52,898 bases of DNA. It comes from Thermofilales archaeon. Its GTDB lineage: Archaea; Thermoproteota; Thermoprotei; Thermofilales; Thermofilaceae. Shown here piece by piece: positions 6,926 through 13,522 of the stretch; the stretch's first letter is position 1; each line of letters starts with the position of its first letter. Location of the stretch: the NCBI GenBank assembly GCA_028275925.1, contig JAPWTS010000004.1, forward strand, positions 1-52,898. Direction: 5' to 3'. The translations under genes and the position numbers were made by a program. Under the pieces are notes generated by a model. It was not told the origin of the DNA. It saw nothing but the letters and a program-made list of their open reading frames with translations, and made no database searches.

Positions 6926-7264
6926 ATGGCAGGGTGGGCGGTGGTGATCCCGCGGGACGCGTTCAAGGCCTTCCGGATAAACTACGGCGGCGGCAGGGTG
7001 GAGACGCTGCCGGACTCTAGGGCCGCGAGGGTGAGGGACGACCTGTGGATCGTGAGGGTGGGCGACGAGGTCGTCGTCGGATCCGACCTTAGGGCGTGCG
7101 TGAGGGCGTACTTCGAGTGGCTGAGGGGGTTCAAGACCGAGTTCGCGAAGTTCTTGGAGGAGAGGGGGGAGGGGGAGCTGGCGGCGGAGAAGTACGCGGA
7201 GGCGGCGGCGCTGGCGCTGAAGGCGAGGGCGGTCGAGACCGCGGACGTAGACGTCCTCGGCTGA
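6926..7264 (+). CDS. Hypothetical protein
   Basis: A 112-residue protein, beta-rich at first (about 1-60) and helical after that. The ATG at 6926 is preferred to the GTG at 6917 because that GTG is part of the GGTGGGAG ribosome site. No recognised family. Confidence 0.7.
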   Translation: MAGWAVVIPRDAFKAFRINYGGGRVETLPDSRAARVRDDLWIVRVGDEVVVGSDLRACVRAYFEWLRGFKTEFAKFLEERGEGELAAEKYAEAAALALKARAVETADVDVLG

Positions 7265-7268
7265 GCTC

Positions 7269-7297
7269 CGCATATTTTCCTTCTTTTATTTTTTTCT
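7269..7297 (+). terminator. T-rich terminator
   Basis: CATATTTTCCTTCTTTTATTTTTTTC follows the stop at 7264 and precedes the next promoter at 7303-7316. Confidence 0.55.
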
Positions 7298-7302
7298 TGA
7301 AA

Positions 7303-7316
7303 GAAAGATTTATATG
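7303..7316 (+). promoter_or_regulatory. Promoter of the 7349-8006 gene pair
   Basis: GAAAGATTTATATG lies about 33 bases before the ATG at 7349. Confidence 0.7.
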
Positions 7317-7348
7317 CTCCGGTACCGCAGTCCCAGCGGTGAGAGGGT

Positions 7349-7537
7349 ATGGGGAAGAGGGTGTGGGAGAAGTGGGGTCTCCTCAAGGGGGCCGAAAAGG
7401 GGATGTGGGAGGAGGCGCTGGGCGCCGCTAGGCGGGAGTGGGCAGACGAAAGCGAGGTCGAGTGGGAGGTCGAGAGGGGCGGGGAGGGGTGGGAGAAAAA
7501 GAGGCTCTGGAGGAGGGGGGCGCGGCTGAGGGGGTGA
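7349..7537 (+). CDS. Small charged Trp-rich protein
   Basis: A 62-residue protein rich in Trp, Glu and Arg, predicted as one or two amphipathic helices. GGTGAGAGG precedes the ATG. It lies 7 bases upstream of the zinc-binding protein at 7545, so the two are probably co-transcribed. Confidence 0.6.
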   Translation: MGKRVWEKWGLLKGAEKGMWEEALGAARREWADESEVEWEVERGGEGWEKKRLWRRGARLRG

Positions 7538-7544
7538 GCGGCGC

Positions 7545-8006
7545 ATGGGCGGGGTGGGGGAGAGGCCGAGGCCGAGACCGCTGACGCTGACGGAGGCGGC
7601 GGAGATGATCCGCAACACGGCGGAGATCGTGCGGGACGCCGCCGGCGGCGTGGTCAGGAAGCTGGAGGAGCTTCTGGAGAGGCTGGAGAGGGGCGGGGCG
7701 GGGGCGGAGGAGCTGCGCCGGCTCGCGGAGGGGGCGCTCGACCTCGCCTCAAAATGCCAGGAGTACGCTGGGGGGCTGCTGGACGTCGCGGAGGGGAGGG
7801 CGTTCGCGCTGTTCGAGGAGGGAGACCACCGGTGCCTGCTCTGCGGGAGGCGGGGGGCCGGCACGGCGTTTATGCGGTTCAAGATAGAGGCGGGGCACGG
7901 CATCGTGGTCGTGGTGCTGCTCTGCGCGAGCTGCGCGAGGGAGCGCGACGAGGAGGCGAGGGAGGCGATCCGCCAGCTCATAGGCGCCAAGGGGGAGACC
8001 GAGTGA
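7545..8006 (+). CDS. Helical protein with C4 zinc-binding motif
   Basis: A 153-residue protein with an N-terminal helical hairpin (about 15-80) and a zinc site made by CLLCG (about 99-103) and CASCARE (about 127-133). It is a distant paralogue of the minus-strand gene at 41858-42355: same length, same LTLTEAAEMI/LTPAEAVAAI start, an (E/D)LLERLE helix and the same two Cys pairs. The two copies lie on opposite genome arms. The role is unknown; nucleic-acid or protein binding through the zinc knuckle is likely. Confidence 0.75.
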   Translation: MGGVGERPRPRPLTLTEAAEMIRNTAEIVRDAAGGVVRKLEELLERLERGGAGAEELRRLAEGALDLASKCQEYAGGLLDVAEGRAFALFEEGDHRCLLCGRRGAGTAFMRFKIEAGHGIVVVVLLCASCARERDEEAREAIRQLIGAKGETE

Positions 8007-8023
8007 TAGAAAAGCTTAAATAC
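8007..8023 (+). promoter_or_regulatory. Promoter of the gene at 8055
   Basis: TAGAAAAGCTTAAATAC is a consensus BRE/TATA starting right after the preceding stop codon. Confidence 0.8.
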
Positions 8024-8054
8024 ATTGGTTTATGAAAGATAGGTGGTGAGGAAA

Positions 8055-8750
8055 ATGACAAGGAGGGTGGGGTTGGGGAGGCTGCTCAAGAGGAGGAGGG
8101 GGGCGGAGAGTGAGTGGCGGTCGCCGAGCGTGTGGTGCGGCTACTTCCAGCGCTTCCTAGAGGAGTTCAGGGCCGGCTGGAACAAGGGCGATCGGGAGAG
8201 CGGGTGGGTGTACGACGTGCTGTGCATGCTCCGCGGGCCGGACTTGCCCTCCGACCACCACGACGTGCTGGTCTCTTTGGTGAAGGACGTGTTCTGTATG
8301 AGGGTGAGGGGGTTCGTCCTCGGCAGGGTGGAGTGGGTGGAGAAGGAGCTGCGGGCCCACAGCACCGACGAGCTGATGCTCGCGCGCTTCCTAGCGGACT
8401 GGGACGAGGTGGCGGGGGACGAGACGCTGCGCCGCGGGCTCGCCCACTTCCTAGACCACGCTAGGAGGGCGCACAAGGCGCTGGCCCTCCTCGCGGAGGA
8501 CGGGGGCCTCGCAGACCGCCACGAGGCCCTCGCCGACGTGGCTCACCTCCTGATGCGCGCGCTGGAGGAGCGGTGGTGGGGGCGCGCGGTGATGGCGGTC
8601 GCGCTCGCGATCGAGCGCGGCTTGGCGAACCCGACCTCGGTCGGCTTCTGGCTCCGCACCTACAGCGAGGCGGCGGAGGAGAAGACCGCGCGCCTCTGGC
8701 GCGAGCTCTACGGCAGAGACCCGCCCTGGCGGGCGGGCAAAACCTCCTAG
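8055..8750 (+). CDS. Helical hypothetical protein
   Basis: A 231-residue, mainly helical protein with a basic N terminus (KRRRG) and several Trp and His residues (SDHHD near 72, HFLDHARRAHKAL near 135). The ATG at 8055 follows GGTGGTGAGG. No convincing family. The His/Asp pairs recall metal-binding helical bundles, but this is weak. Confidence 0.7.
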   Translation: MTRRVGLGRLLKRRRGAESEWRSPSVWCGYFQRFLEEFRAGWNKGDRESGWVYDVLCMLRGPDLPSDHHDVLVSLVKDVFCMRVRGFVLGRVEWVEKELRAHSTDELMLARFLADWDEVAGDETLRRGLAHFLDHARRAHKALALLAEDGGLADRHEALADVAHLLMRALEERWWGRAVMAVALAIERGLANPTSVGFWLRTYSEAAEEKTARLWRELYGRDPPWRAGKTS

Positions 8751-8809
8751 CCCCCCGATCCCCCTTCCCCCCTTTTTCTACCCCCTTCCGGACTGGAGGG
8801 GGGAGGGGC

Positions 8810-8841
8810 GAATCCCCCGTTGGGGCGCGCCCCCCGCGAGA
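8810..8841 (+). repeat. GAATC element copy 8 (partial)
   Basis: GAATCCCCCGTTGGGGCGCG, with CCCC/GGGG pairing, lies between a stop codon and the next promoter, as do copies 1-7. Confidence 0.45.
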
Positions 8842-8852
8842 GGCTTATATCC
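8841..8852 (+). promoter_or_regulatory. Promoter of the gene at 8881
   Basis: AGGCTTATATCC lies about 30 bases before the ATG at 8881, giving a leaderless mRNA. Confidence 0.65.
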
Positions 8853-8880
8853 GACCGCCGCCCCGCCCTAGGCGACCGCT

Positions 8881-9279
8881 ATGAGCTCGAGGAGGAGGGG
8901 GCTGGCCATCCAAGAGAGGGAGGTCGAGGAGGCTGGGGAGGAGCGGGGTGGGGAGGCCGCGGCGGCGCCGAGGGTGAGGGTGGCGGACGTCTCCCCGATC
9001 ACGGAGGCGATGTCCTCGGCGCTCGGCAGGGCCGTCTCGGCGCTCGAGCTGCTCGCCCCCATCTTCGACAGGGTCGGCGCCAAGACCGTCGTCGTGGCGG
9101 CTGGGGGCGGCTCGTACGTCTCCTACGGCGAGACGGCTGGGCTGGACTTGGTCTCCTTCGACAGGGAGCGGGCGGAGGGAGGGCTGGAGGCTGCCGCCGC
9201 CTCCCTCGCTGGGAGGGGCGGCTTCTCGGAGGCGATCGTGGTCAAAGGGCACGCGGACGCGCTGGTGATCCTCCGCTGA
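8881..9279 (+). CDS. Small alpha/beta protein, possibly roadblock/LC7-like
   Basis: A 132-residue protein. After a charged N-terminal tail it shows helix, strand (TVVVAAGGGSYVSYGE), strand (LDLVSF), helix, strand (AIVVKGHADALVIL). That order resembles small roadblock/longin-type folds, though without a decisive motif. A leaderless start is inferred from the TATA at 8841-8852. Confidence 0.65.
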   Translation: MSSRRRGLAIQEREVEEAGEERGGEAAAAPRVRVADVSPITEAMSSALGRAVSALELLAPIFDRVGAKTVVVAAGGGSYVSYGETAGLDLVSFDRERAEGGLEAAAASLAGRGGFSEAIVVKGHADALVILR

Positions 9280-9359
9280 GGGGGCGGCTGGGGCGGGCGG
9301 GGCGTGGAGGGGCTCCTGAGCGCGCGGAGGGGCGGGGGGCCCTAGCGGTAGCTTCAAGA

Positions 9360-9374
9360 GAAAGTTTTTTATAC
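9360..9374 (+). promoter_or_regulatory. Promoter of the 9397-10179 genes
   Basis: GAAAGTTTTTTATAC lies 23-30 bases before the ATG at 9397, giving a leaderless mRNA. Confidence 0.65.
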
Positions 9375-9396
9375 TAACCTTTACCGCCACTACCGT

Positions 9397-9837
9397 ATGC
9401 AGAGGAGGGGGGAAGCGATCGAAGCGGCGAAGATCGTCAGGAGCGTCAGCGGCGTGAGGAGCGAGCGCCCGACCCTAGTCTCGCTCTACGTGCCGGCTGG
9501 GGCGACGCTCGAGCGGGTGGCGGCTATGCTTAGGGGCGAGCTGCCCGCCCCGCCCAGCGCGCTGGGCGCCGTCGAGGCGAAGCTGGCGGCCGCGTGGGAC
9601 AGGCTGACCAAGGCGTGCCCGAGCGGCTTCGCCGTGTTCGCCGGCATAACCGGCGCCGGCGGCGGGTGGGTGTTCGAGACCGTGCCGCTGCCGGAGCCGA
9701 TCGACGAGCCGATCGTCATGGTCGGCAACCGATTCTACGTGGAGCCGCTCGTCGAGATGCTGTGGAAGTGCGGCCACCACGTCAGAGCAGCGCTCGGCAT
9801 CAAAGGCAGGCTGACCCGCAGGCGCCCGAGGGTGTAG
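9397..9837 (+). CDS. Stand-alone aRF1/eRF1 N-domain-like protein
   Basis: A 146-residue protein resembling the first domain of archaeal/eukaryotic class-1 release factors, which reads the stop codon in the ribosomal A site. Matching features in order are LVSLYVPAGATLERVAAMLR (LVSLYIPPG... in the family), a helix ending AAAWDRL, the strand GFAVFAGI, then EPIDEPIVMVGNRFYVEPLVEML, like the family's YxCDxxFHxEPLxxL. The NIKS loop that contacts the stop codon is not recognisable (the site reads ELPAPPS). The GGQ domain that triggers peptide release and the C domain are absent, since the gene ends after the first domain. It may bind ribosomes and modulate termination, or be an unrelated binder on the same fold. 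Confidence 0.6.
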   Translation: MQRRGEAIEAAKIVRSVSGVRSERPTLVSLYVPAGATLERVAAMLRGELPAPPSALGAVEAKLAAAWDRLTKACPSGFAVFAGITGAGGGWVFETVPLPEPIDEPIVMVGNRFYVEPLVEMLWKCGHHVRAALGIKGRLTRRRPRV

Positions 9838-9840
9838 ACC

Positions 9841-10179
9841 ATGCCCGCGGAGCGCAGGGTCGCGCTCGGAGACCCGAGCAGGAAGATGTACGGCGTGAGG
9901 CTGGCCGAGGAGGGGGGGAGGTGGAGGGCTAGGGGCGCGACGCCGCTCGGGAGGGTCGCCGAGGCGGAGGGCGCCACGCCGGAGGAGGCGCTGGCGGGCT
10001 TCCTCGAGGAGGACGCGAGGGACGCGGAGCGGCTCGCCAAGCAGTACGAGAGGGCGGCGGAGAGGGAGGGGGACGGGGACTGGAGGGAGATGGCCCGCTA
10101 CTTCAGGGGCTTGGCGGGTCGGAGGAGGGAGCTGGCGAGGGCGGTCAGGGAAGGGCGGGTCGCCGTCCTCCTAGTCTGA
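9841..10179 (+). CDS. Charged helical protein
   Basis: A 112-residue protein with a short beta-like N-terminal part (YGVRLAEEGGRWRARG, about 17-32) and two long charged helices. It begins four bases after the stop of the release-factor-like gene and is probably its operon partner. No family recognised. Confidence 0.65.
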   Translation: MPAERRVALGDPSRKMYGVRLAEEGGRWRARGATPLGRVAEAEGATPEEALAGFLEEDARDAERLAKQYERAAEREGDGDWREMARYFRGLAGRRRELARAVREGRVAVLLV

Positions 10180-10189
10180 GCCGGTCGGA

Positions 10190-10360
10190 AAACATTTTCT
10201 TTTTTTCTATCCTTTTTACACCACGCCCTTTCCATATATAAATATCTATACGTTTCTTTCCATCTATATATATCTATATCCACTTTTGGATATAAATATA
10301 TATGAATCGATGGTTTCCTATATATGGGAAAGTGGCTCGTCGGATTTATATATATGGTTG
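10190..10360. promoter_or_regulatory. AT-rich hairpin region, candidate operator or origin
   Basis: This is an AT-rich island in a GC-rich genome. After a T-rich terminator (10190-10212) come several TATA-like runs. ATATATATCTATATCC and GGATATAAATATATAT form a 16-bp inverted repeat with one mismatch and a short loop (about 10266-10304). TTTCCTATATATGGGAAA (10312-10329) is a second dyad, and TTTCCATATATA and TTTCCATCTATATA occur upstream in direct orientation. The next gene encodes a ribbon-helix-helix protein, which suits autoregulation. An origin is an alternative. Confidence 0.6.
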
Positions 10361-10384
10361 GGGCGGCGACCGCGGGGCGTCGGC

Positions 10385-11014
10385 GTGCCGAGAGCCAAGA
10401 GGTTCGCGCGACCGCGCCTCGTCGCGGTGATCTTCGAGGAGGAGGAGTACGAGGCGGCGCGGCGGGTCGCGGCCGCGCGGGGGATGACGTTCTCCGAGTG
10501 GCTGCGCTCGCTCGTCAAGCGCGAGCTGCTCTCCGGCGGAGCCGCGCCGACCCAGCCGCAGCGGGAGCCCCAGCAGGCCGACCCGCAGCCCGAGGAGCGG
10601 GGGCGCAGGGGGCGGTCGCGCCTCGACGAGCTGGAGGACTGCGCGCTGATCAGAGGCGTGCGCAACCCCGAGGGGCTGGCGAGGGCGTGCGGGCGGAGGG
10701 GGCTGCTCCTCTACGACCTAGGGGAGGTCGGGGCGAGGGGGGTGGTCGTCTTCACGGAGTCGTGGGCGCTCTACGCCGTCTACGCCGCGAGCGAGGAGGG
10801 GATGGGGCCGGAGGAGGTCGAGGCGCTCGCCGCTAGGGCGCTGCAGTCCGGCGGGGCGCAGCTCTCGGAGAGGGAGAAGGTGGCGCTGGCGCTCTTCGCC
10901 CTCTCGAGGATGGGGAGGGTCGCCTGGGACGGCAGCAAGTGGGTCGAAGCTGGGGGAGACGGCGGGAACCGAGCGGAGACCGAGGGGGAGGGGGAGGCGG
11001 CGGCGCCCGCCTAG
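10385..11014 (+). CDS. Ribbon-helix-helix regulator with C-terminal extension
   Basis: About 209 residues from a GTG at 10385, chosen because the last TATA (GATTTATATATATGG, 10342-10356) lies about 35 bases upstream. An earlier in-frame ATG at 10286 would lie inside the AT-rich regulatory region. Residues 11-50 match a ribbon-helix-helix DNA-binding domain: strand RLVAVIF, then helices EYEAARRVAAARG and FSEWLRSLVKREL. A Pro/Gln-rich linker follows, then a helical domain of about 100 residues. The palindromes just upstream are likely targets. The gene converges on the zinc-finger gene and the stop codons share CTAG. Confidence 0.7.
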   Translation: MPRAKRFARPRLVAVIFEEEEYEAARRVAAARGMTFSEWLRSLVKRELLSGGAAPTQPQREPQQADPQPEERGRRGRSRLDELEDCALIRGVRNPEGLARACGRRGLLLYDLGEVGARGVVVFTESWALYAVYAASEEGMGPEEVEALAARALQSGGAQLSEREKVALALFALSRMGRVAWDGSKWVEAGGDGGNRAETEGEGEAAAPA

Positions 11015-11352
11015 AGGCTCCTAGGCAGGTAGACGTAGACGAGCGCGCGCCCGATCTTCGCGACCGCGTCCGGCGGCACCGCCCTCCTGACGGCTGGGGG
11101 TATGGCGCCCACCGGCACGCCGCCCATCTCCGCGCTCACCCTCTCCAGCGCCCTCCTCAGGGCAGCCCCGTACTCCCTCCTGTGGCGCCGGCGGGCGTGC
11201 CACTCGAACTCGTACCAGCTGTAGAAGACCTCTGGGCAGAGACCGCAGGCGAAGCCGCCGTGGCGCGTCCGCTCGGCCTGCAGGGCCCTGAGGAGCTCCT
11301 CCCTGCGCGCCTCGGAGAGGCGGCGCCTGACCTCGGGCAGCCTCTCGGGCAT
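11011..11352 (-). CDS. C2H2 zinc-finger protein
   Basis: A 113-residue protein with one classical C2H2 finger, CGLC-x12-H-x4-H (about residues 36-57). Basic helices lie on either side. Single C2H2 fingers are common in crenarchaeal viral transcription regulators. It probably binds DNA. It lies downstream of the nuclease-like gene at 11359 and is likely co-transcribed from the shared promoter at 11939-11956. Confidence 0.75.
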   Translation of the reverse strand: MPERLPEVRRRLSEARREELLRALQAERTRHGGFACGLCPEVFYSWYEFEWHARRRHRREYGAALRRALERVSAEMGGVPVGAIPPAVRRAVPPDAVAKIGRALVYVYLPRSL

Positions 11353-11358
11353 AGCCGC

Positions 11359-11922
11359 TCACGCCCCCTCCCTCGCGCTCTTGAGGAGGGCGACCAGCCT
11401 AGCCCTGTAGGGCTTGGCCTCCTCGTAGACGATGTCGAGGAACCGCTTGTAAGCGCCCTCGCCGGCGACGAGCTTCCAGCTCGCCGGCGCGCTGAGCCAG
11501 ACCGCGGCGCCGACCTGGCGGGGCCGGAAGTAGCCGCCCTGGACGGTGAGGATGTAGGGGTTCTCGAACGAGTACGACGCCTCCTCGACGGCGCGGCGCA
11601 TCTTCGTGTTGAACGCCCTCGACCCGCTCACGACCTTCACGGTCACCCTCCTGCCCCTGAGGTAGCCGGAGAAGTCGAAAGGCTCGTCCGCCGGCTTGGC
11701 GCCGGCGAAGAACGGCCGGAAGAAGCGGGGGGCGTGCTCGCCGACGACCGTGGTGCAGATGCGCTCCGCCCTCGCGTTCACGACGCCGACCGGGCCGAAG
11801 AGCGCGCGCACGAAGACGCTCGGGGGCACCAGCAGCTTCCCAGCTGACAGCCTCGACTCCACGTCCGCCAGCGCCTGCCTGACGACCCTCCGCACCTCCT
11901 CCCAGGGGTCTCCCTCCGCCAC
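11359..11922 (-). CDS. Possible PD-(D/E)XK-type nuclease
   Basis: A 187-residue protein starting at GTG. Its centre has the layout of a restriction-type core: Glu 62 in VVGEH, Asp 83 in FDF, then a strand with Lys 96 (RVTVKVVSG), a helix, a strand (YILTVQGG) and VGAAVWLSAP. The residue two before the Lys is Thr instead of Asp/Glu, so the motif is imperfect. The VKVVSG...N...ILTVQG run reminds me of some small type II restriction endonucleases, but I cannot verify this. No partner methylase is adjacent. Treat it as a nuclease-fold candidate. Confidence 0.45.
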   Translation of the reverse strand: MAEGDPWEEVRRVVRQALADVESRLSAGKLLVPPSVFVRALFGPVGVVNARAERICTTVVGEHAPRFFRPFFAGAKPADEPFDFSGYLRGRRVTVKVVSGSRAFNTKMRRAVEEASYSFENPYILTVQGGYFRPRQVGAAVWLSAPASWKLVAGEGAYKRFLDIVYEEAKPYRARLVALLKSAREGA

Positions 11923-11937
11923 GGCTTTACGTGCTGG

Positions 11938-11956
11938 GAAGGTTTATATATACCTT
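11938..11956. promoter_or_regulatory. Near-palindromic bidirectional TATA
   Basis: GAAGGTTTATATATACCTT reads as a TATA box on both strands. It is about 20-25 bases from the GTG at 11922 (minus) and about 25 from the GTG at 11975 (plus), so one element probably drives both genes without leaders. Confidence 0.6.
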
Positions 11957-11974
11957 CCCCTTAAGGACGGCCCC

Positions 11975-12493
11975 GTGGGACAGGAGAGCAGGCTCAGGTT
12001 CTTGGAGTGGAAGAGGTACGTCGTCGGCGTCCTCGAGGGGGAGGCGGTCTCGGATCCCGAGGTGAGGAAAGCCCTCGACGAGGTGAGGGTGCAGGGCGTC
12101 GTCTACGCCCACAGGGCGGTGGTGGCGGTCGCCCGCCTCGTCGCCAAGAGACCGCACTTGGAGACCGCGTACAGGGTGCTGCCGGATCCCGAGGAGGCGG
12201 AGAGGTGGGTCAGGGAGCTGTGCACCTACGCGTCGCCGGCGACGGCGGACTTCTTCGCGTGGAAGGCCGCGGCGGCGGTCAGGCTGGCGAGGGCGTACGC
12301 CGAGAGGGGCGACCCGAGGCTGGCGGAGGCGCTCGGCTACCTGCCGAGGGCTAGGCGGGACTCGGTGCCCGCCCTCGTCGCTATGATCCTCGAGGCGGAC
12401 AGGGGGCTGGCGGCGGCGATCGCGCCGAGCGAGGAGAGGGTCGGCGCCTGGCTGAGGGAGCTGCAGGGCGGCGCCAAGCCGCCGGCGCTCTGA
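11975..12493 (+). CDS. Helical repeat-like hypothetical protein
   Basis: 172 residues from a GTG at 11975, set by the TATA at 11941-11952. It is mostly helical with paired helices (AHRAVVAVARLVAKR; ATADFFAWKAAAAVRLARAYAERG), giving a HEAT/TPR-like look. No motif found. It is the first gene of a four-gene run reaching 13469. Confidence 0.65.
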   Translation: MGQESRLRFLEWKRYVVGVLEGEAVSDPEVRKALDEVRVQGVVYAHRAVVAVARLVAKRPHLETAYRVLPDPEEAERWVRELCTYASPATADFFAWKAAAAVRLARAYAERGDPRLAEALGYLPRARRDSVPALVAMILEADRGLAAAIAPSEERVGAWLRELQGGAKPPAL

Positions 12494-12501
12494 CCGGCCC
12501 G

Positions 12502-13032
12502 ATGACACTAGAAAAGCTCGGGAAGAAGGAGCTGAGGTACGCCGCCAAGCTGGTCGAGGCGCTCGGCGGTCTAGCCGAGGCGCTCGGGCAGCTGGAGCCG
12601 AAGCTGAGGGACGCGGAGCTGGCGCTCGCGGCGGCGAAGGAGGTGGAGGTCGTCGCCTCCTCGCCGTTCGTGGACTACCAGCGGCTGCTCGGGGCGGCCG
12701 AGGGGCTCGCGGAGCGGCTGCGGCGCGACTTGGACGCGCTGGTCGAGCTCGCCGAGACCGTCAGGGAGAAGCTGAGGGCGCTCGAGAAGAGGCACTACGC
12801 CAAGGAGCCGCAGCTGGTGATGGTTATGAGGGCCCTGAGGGCCGGCTGCCGGAGGGCGAGGGAGGTCGTCAGGTATTTGGAGGGGGAGGGGTGCTTTATG
12901 TCCGTGAACACCGCCGAGCAGCTCCTGAGGAGGCTGGAGAGGATGGGGTGGGTCGTCAGGGTCGGCGAGGGCGAGTATATAACCGTCGAGGACGCGGTCA
13001 AGCGCGAGATGCGGGGGGGCGGGGAGCCGTGA
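12502..13032 (+). CDS. Coiled-coil protein with C-terminal winged helix
   Basis: A 176-residue protein. Residues 10-100 form long helices. From about 128 to the end (SVNTAEQLLRRLERMGWVVR...EYITVEDAVKREM) it has a winged-helix pattern: recognition helix, then a two-strand wing. It probably binds DNA. Its stop overlaps the next GTG (GTGA). Confidence 0.65.
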   Translation: MTLEKLGKKELRYAAKLVEALGGLAEALGQLEPKLRDAELALAAAKEVEVVASSPFVDYQRLLGAAEGLAERLRRDLDALVELAETVREKLRALEKRHYAKEPQLVMVMRALRAGCRRAREVVRYLEGEGCFMSVNTAEQLLRRLERMGWVVRVGEGEYITVEDAVKREMRGGGEP

Positions 13033-13469
13033 GGGGGGAAAGCGCGGATAGGGAGGCGCGGGACGAGATCCGCAGGGCGCTCGTGAGGATGAGGGCGGCC
13101 CTCGTGGCGCTCAAAGCGAGGGAGATCAGGGAGGGGATGCCCAAGGAGGGCGTGGAGAGGCTGGACGCCGCGTACGCGAGGGCGGTGGAGGCGCTCGAGG
13201 AGCTGGCGAAAGTAGTGAAGGACGAGCTGGGCTTCGTCCTCTCCGATAGGATCGCCTCCTTCGCCGCCAACGCGGCCCTCATCGCGTACCTCCAGCTGCT
13301 CTACCTGACGGCGACCGGCAAGCAGGCTGGGGTCGAGGAGGGGGAGGCGCTCGCGGTCGCCGTCTACACGCTCTTCGACGCGCCGCTGATCGAGGCGCTC
13401 CTCGTCACGCTCGAGAGCAGCAAGCTGCTCTCGGAGCTGGAAGGGAAAAAGGGAGGTGAGGGGGAGTGA
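13029..13469 (+). CDS. Helical hypothetical protein
   Basis: 146 residues starting at the GTG that overlaps the upstream stop. It has charged N-terminal helices and a more hydrophobic central segment (about 75-100, AANAALIAYLQLLYL) that could be a buried helix or a membrane segment. No family recognised. Confidence 0.65.
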   Translation: MRGESADREARDEIRRALVRMRAALVALKAREIREGMPKEGVERLDAAYARAVEALEELAKVVKDELGFVLSDRIASFAANAALIAYLQLLYLTATGKQAGVEEGEALAVAVYTLFDAPLIEALLVTLESSKLLSELEGKKGGEGE

Positions 13470-13472
13470 GAG

Positions 13473-13490
13473 AGAAAAAAGCTTAAATAC
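13473..13490 (+). promoter_or_regulatory. Promoter of the 13523-15689 operon
   Basis: GAAAAAAGCTTAAATACC is a BRE/TATA about 35 bases before the ATG at 13523. GGTGGGTGGG follows as the ribosome site. Confidence 0.75.
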
Positions 13491-13522
13491 CTTATGTTGA
13501 TAGGGTATGGTGGGTGGGAAAT

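Noticed and set aside
11696-11974. N-terminal extension of the gene at 11975
   Set aside because: The extension is the antisense of the nuclease-like gene and crosses the shared TATA box.
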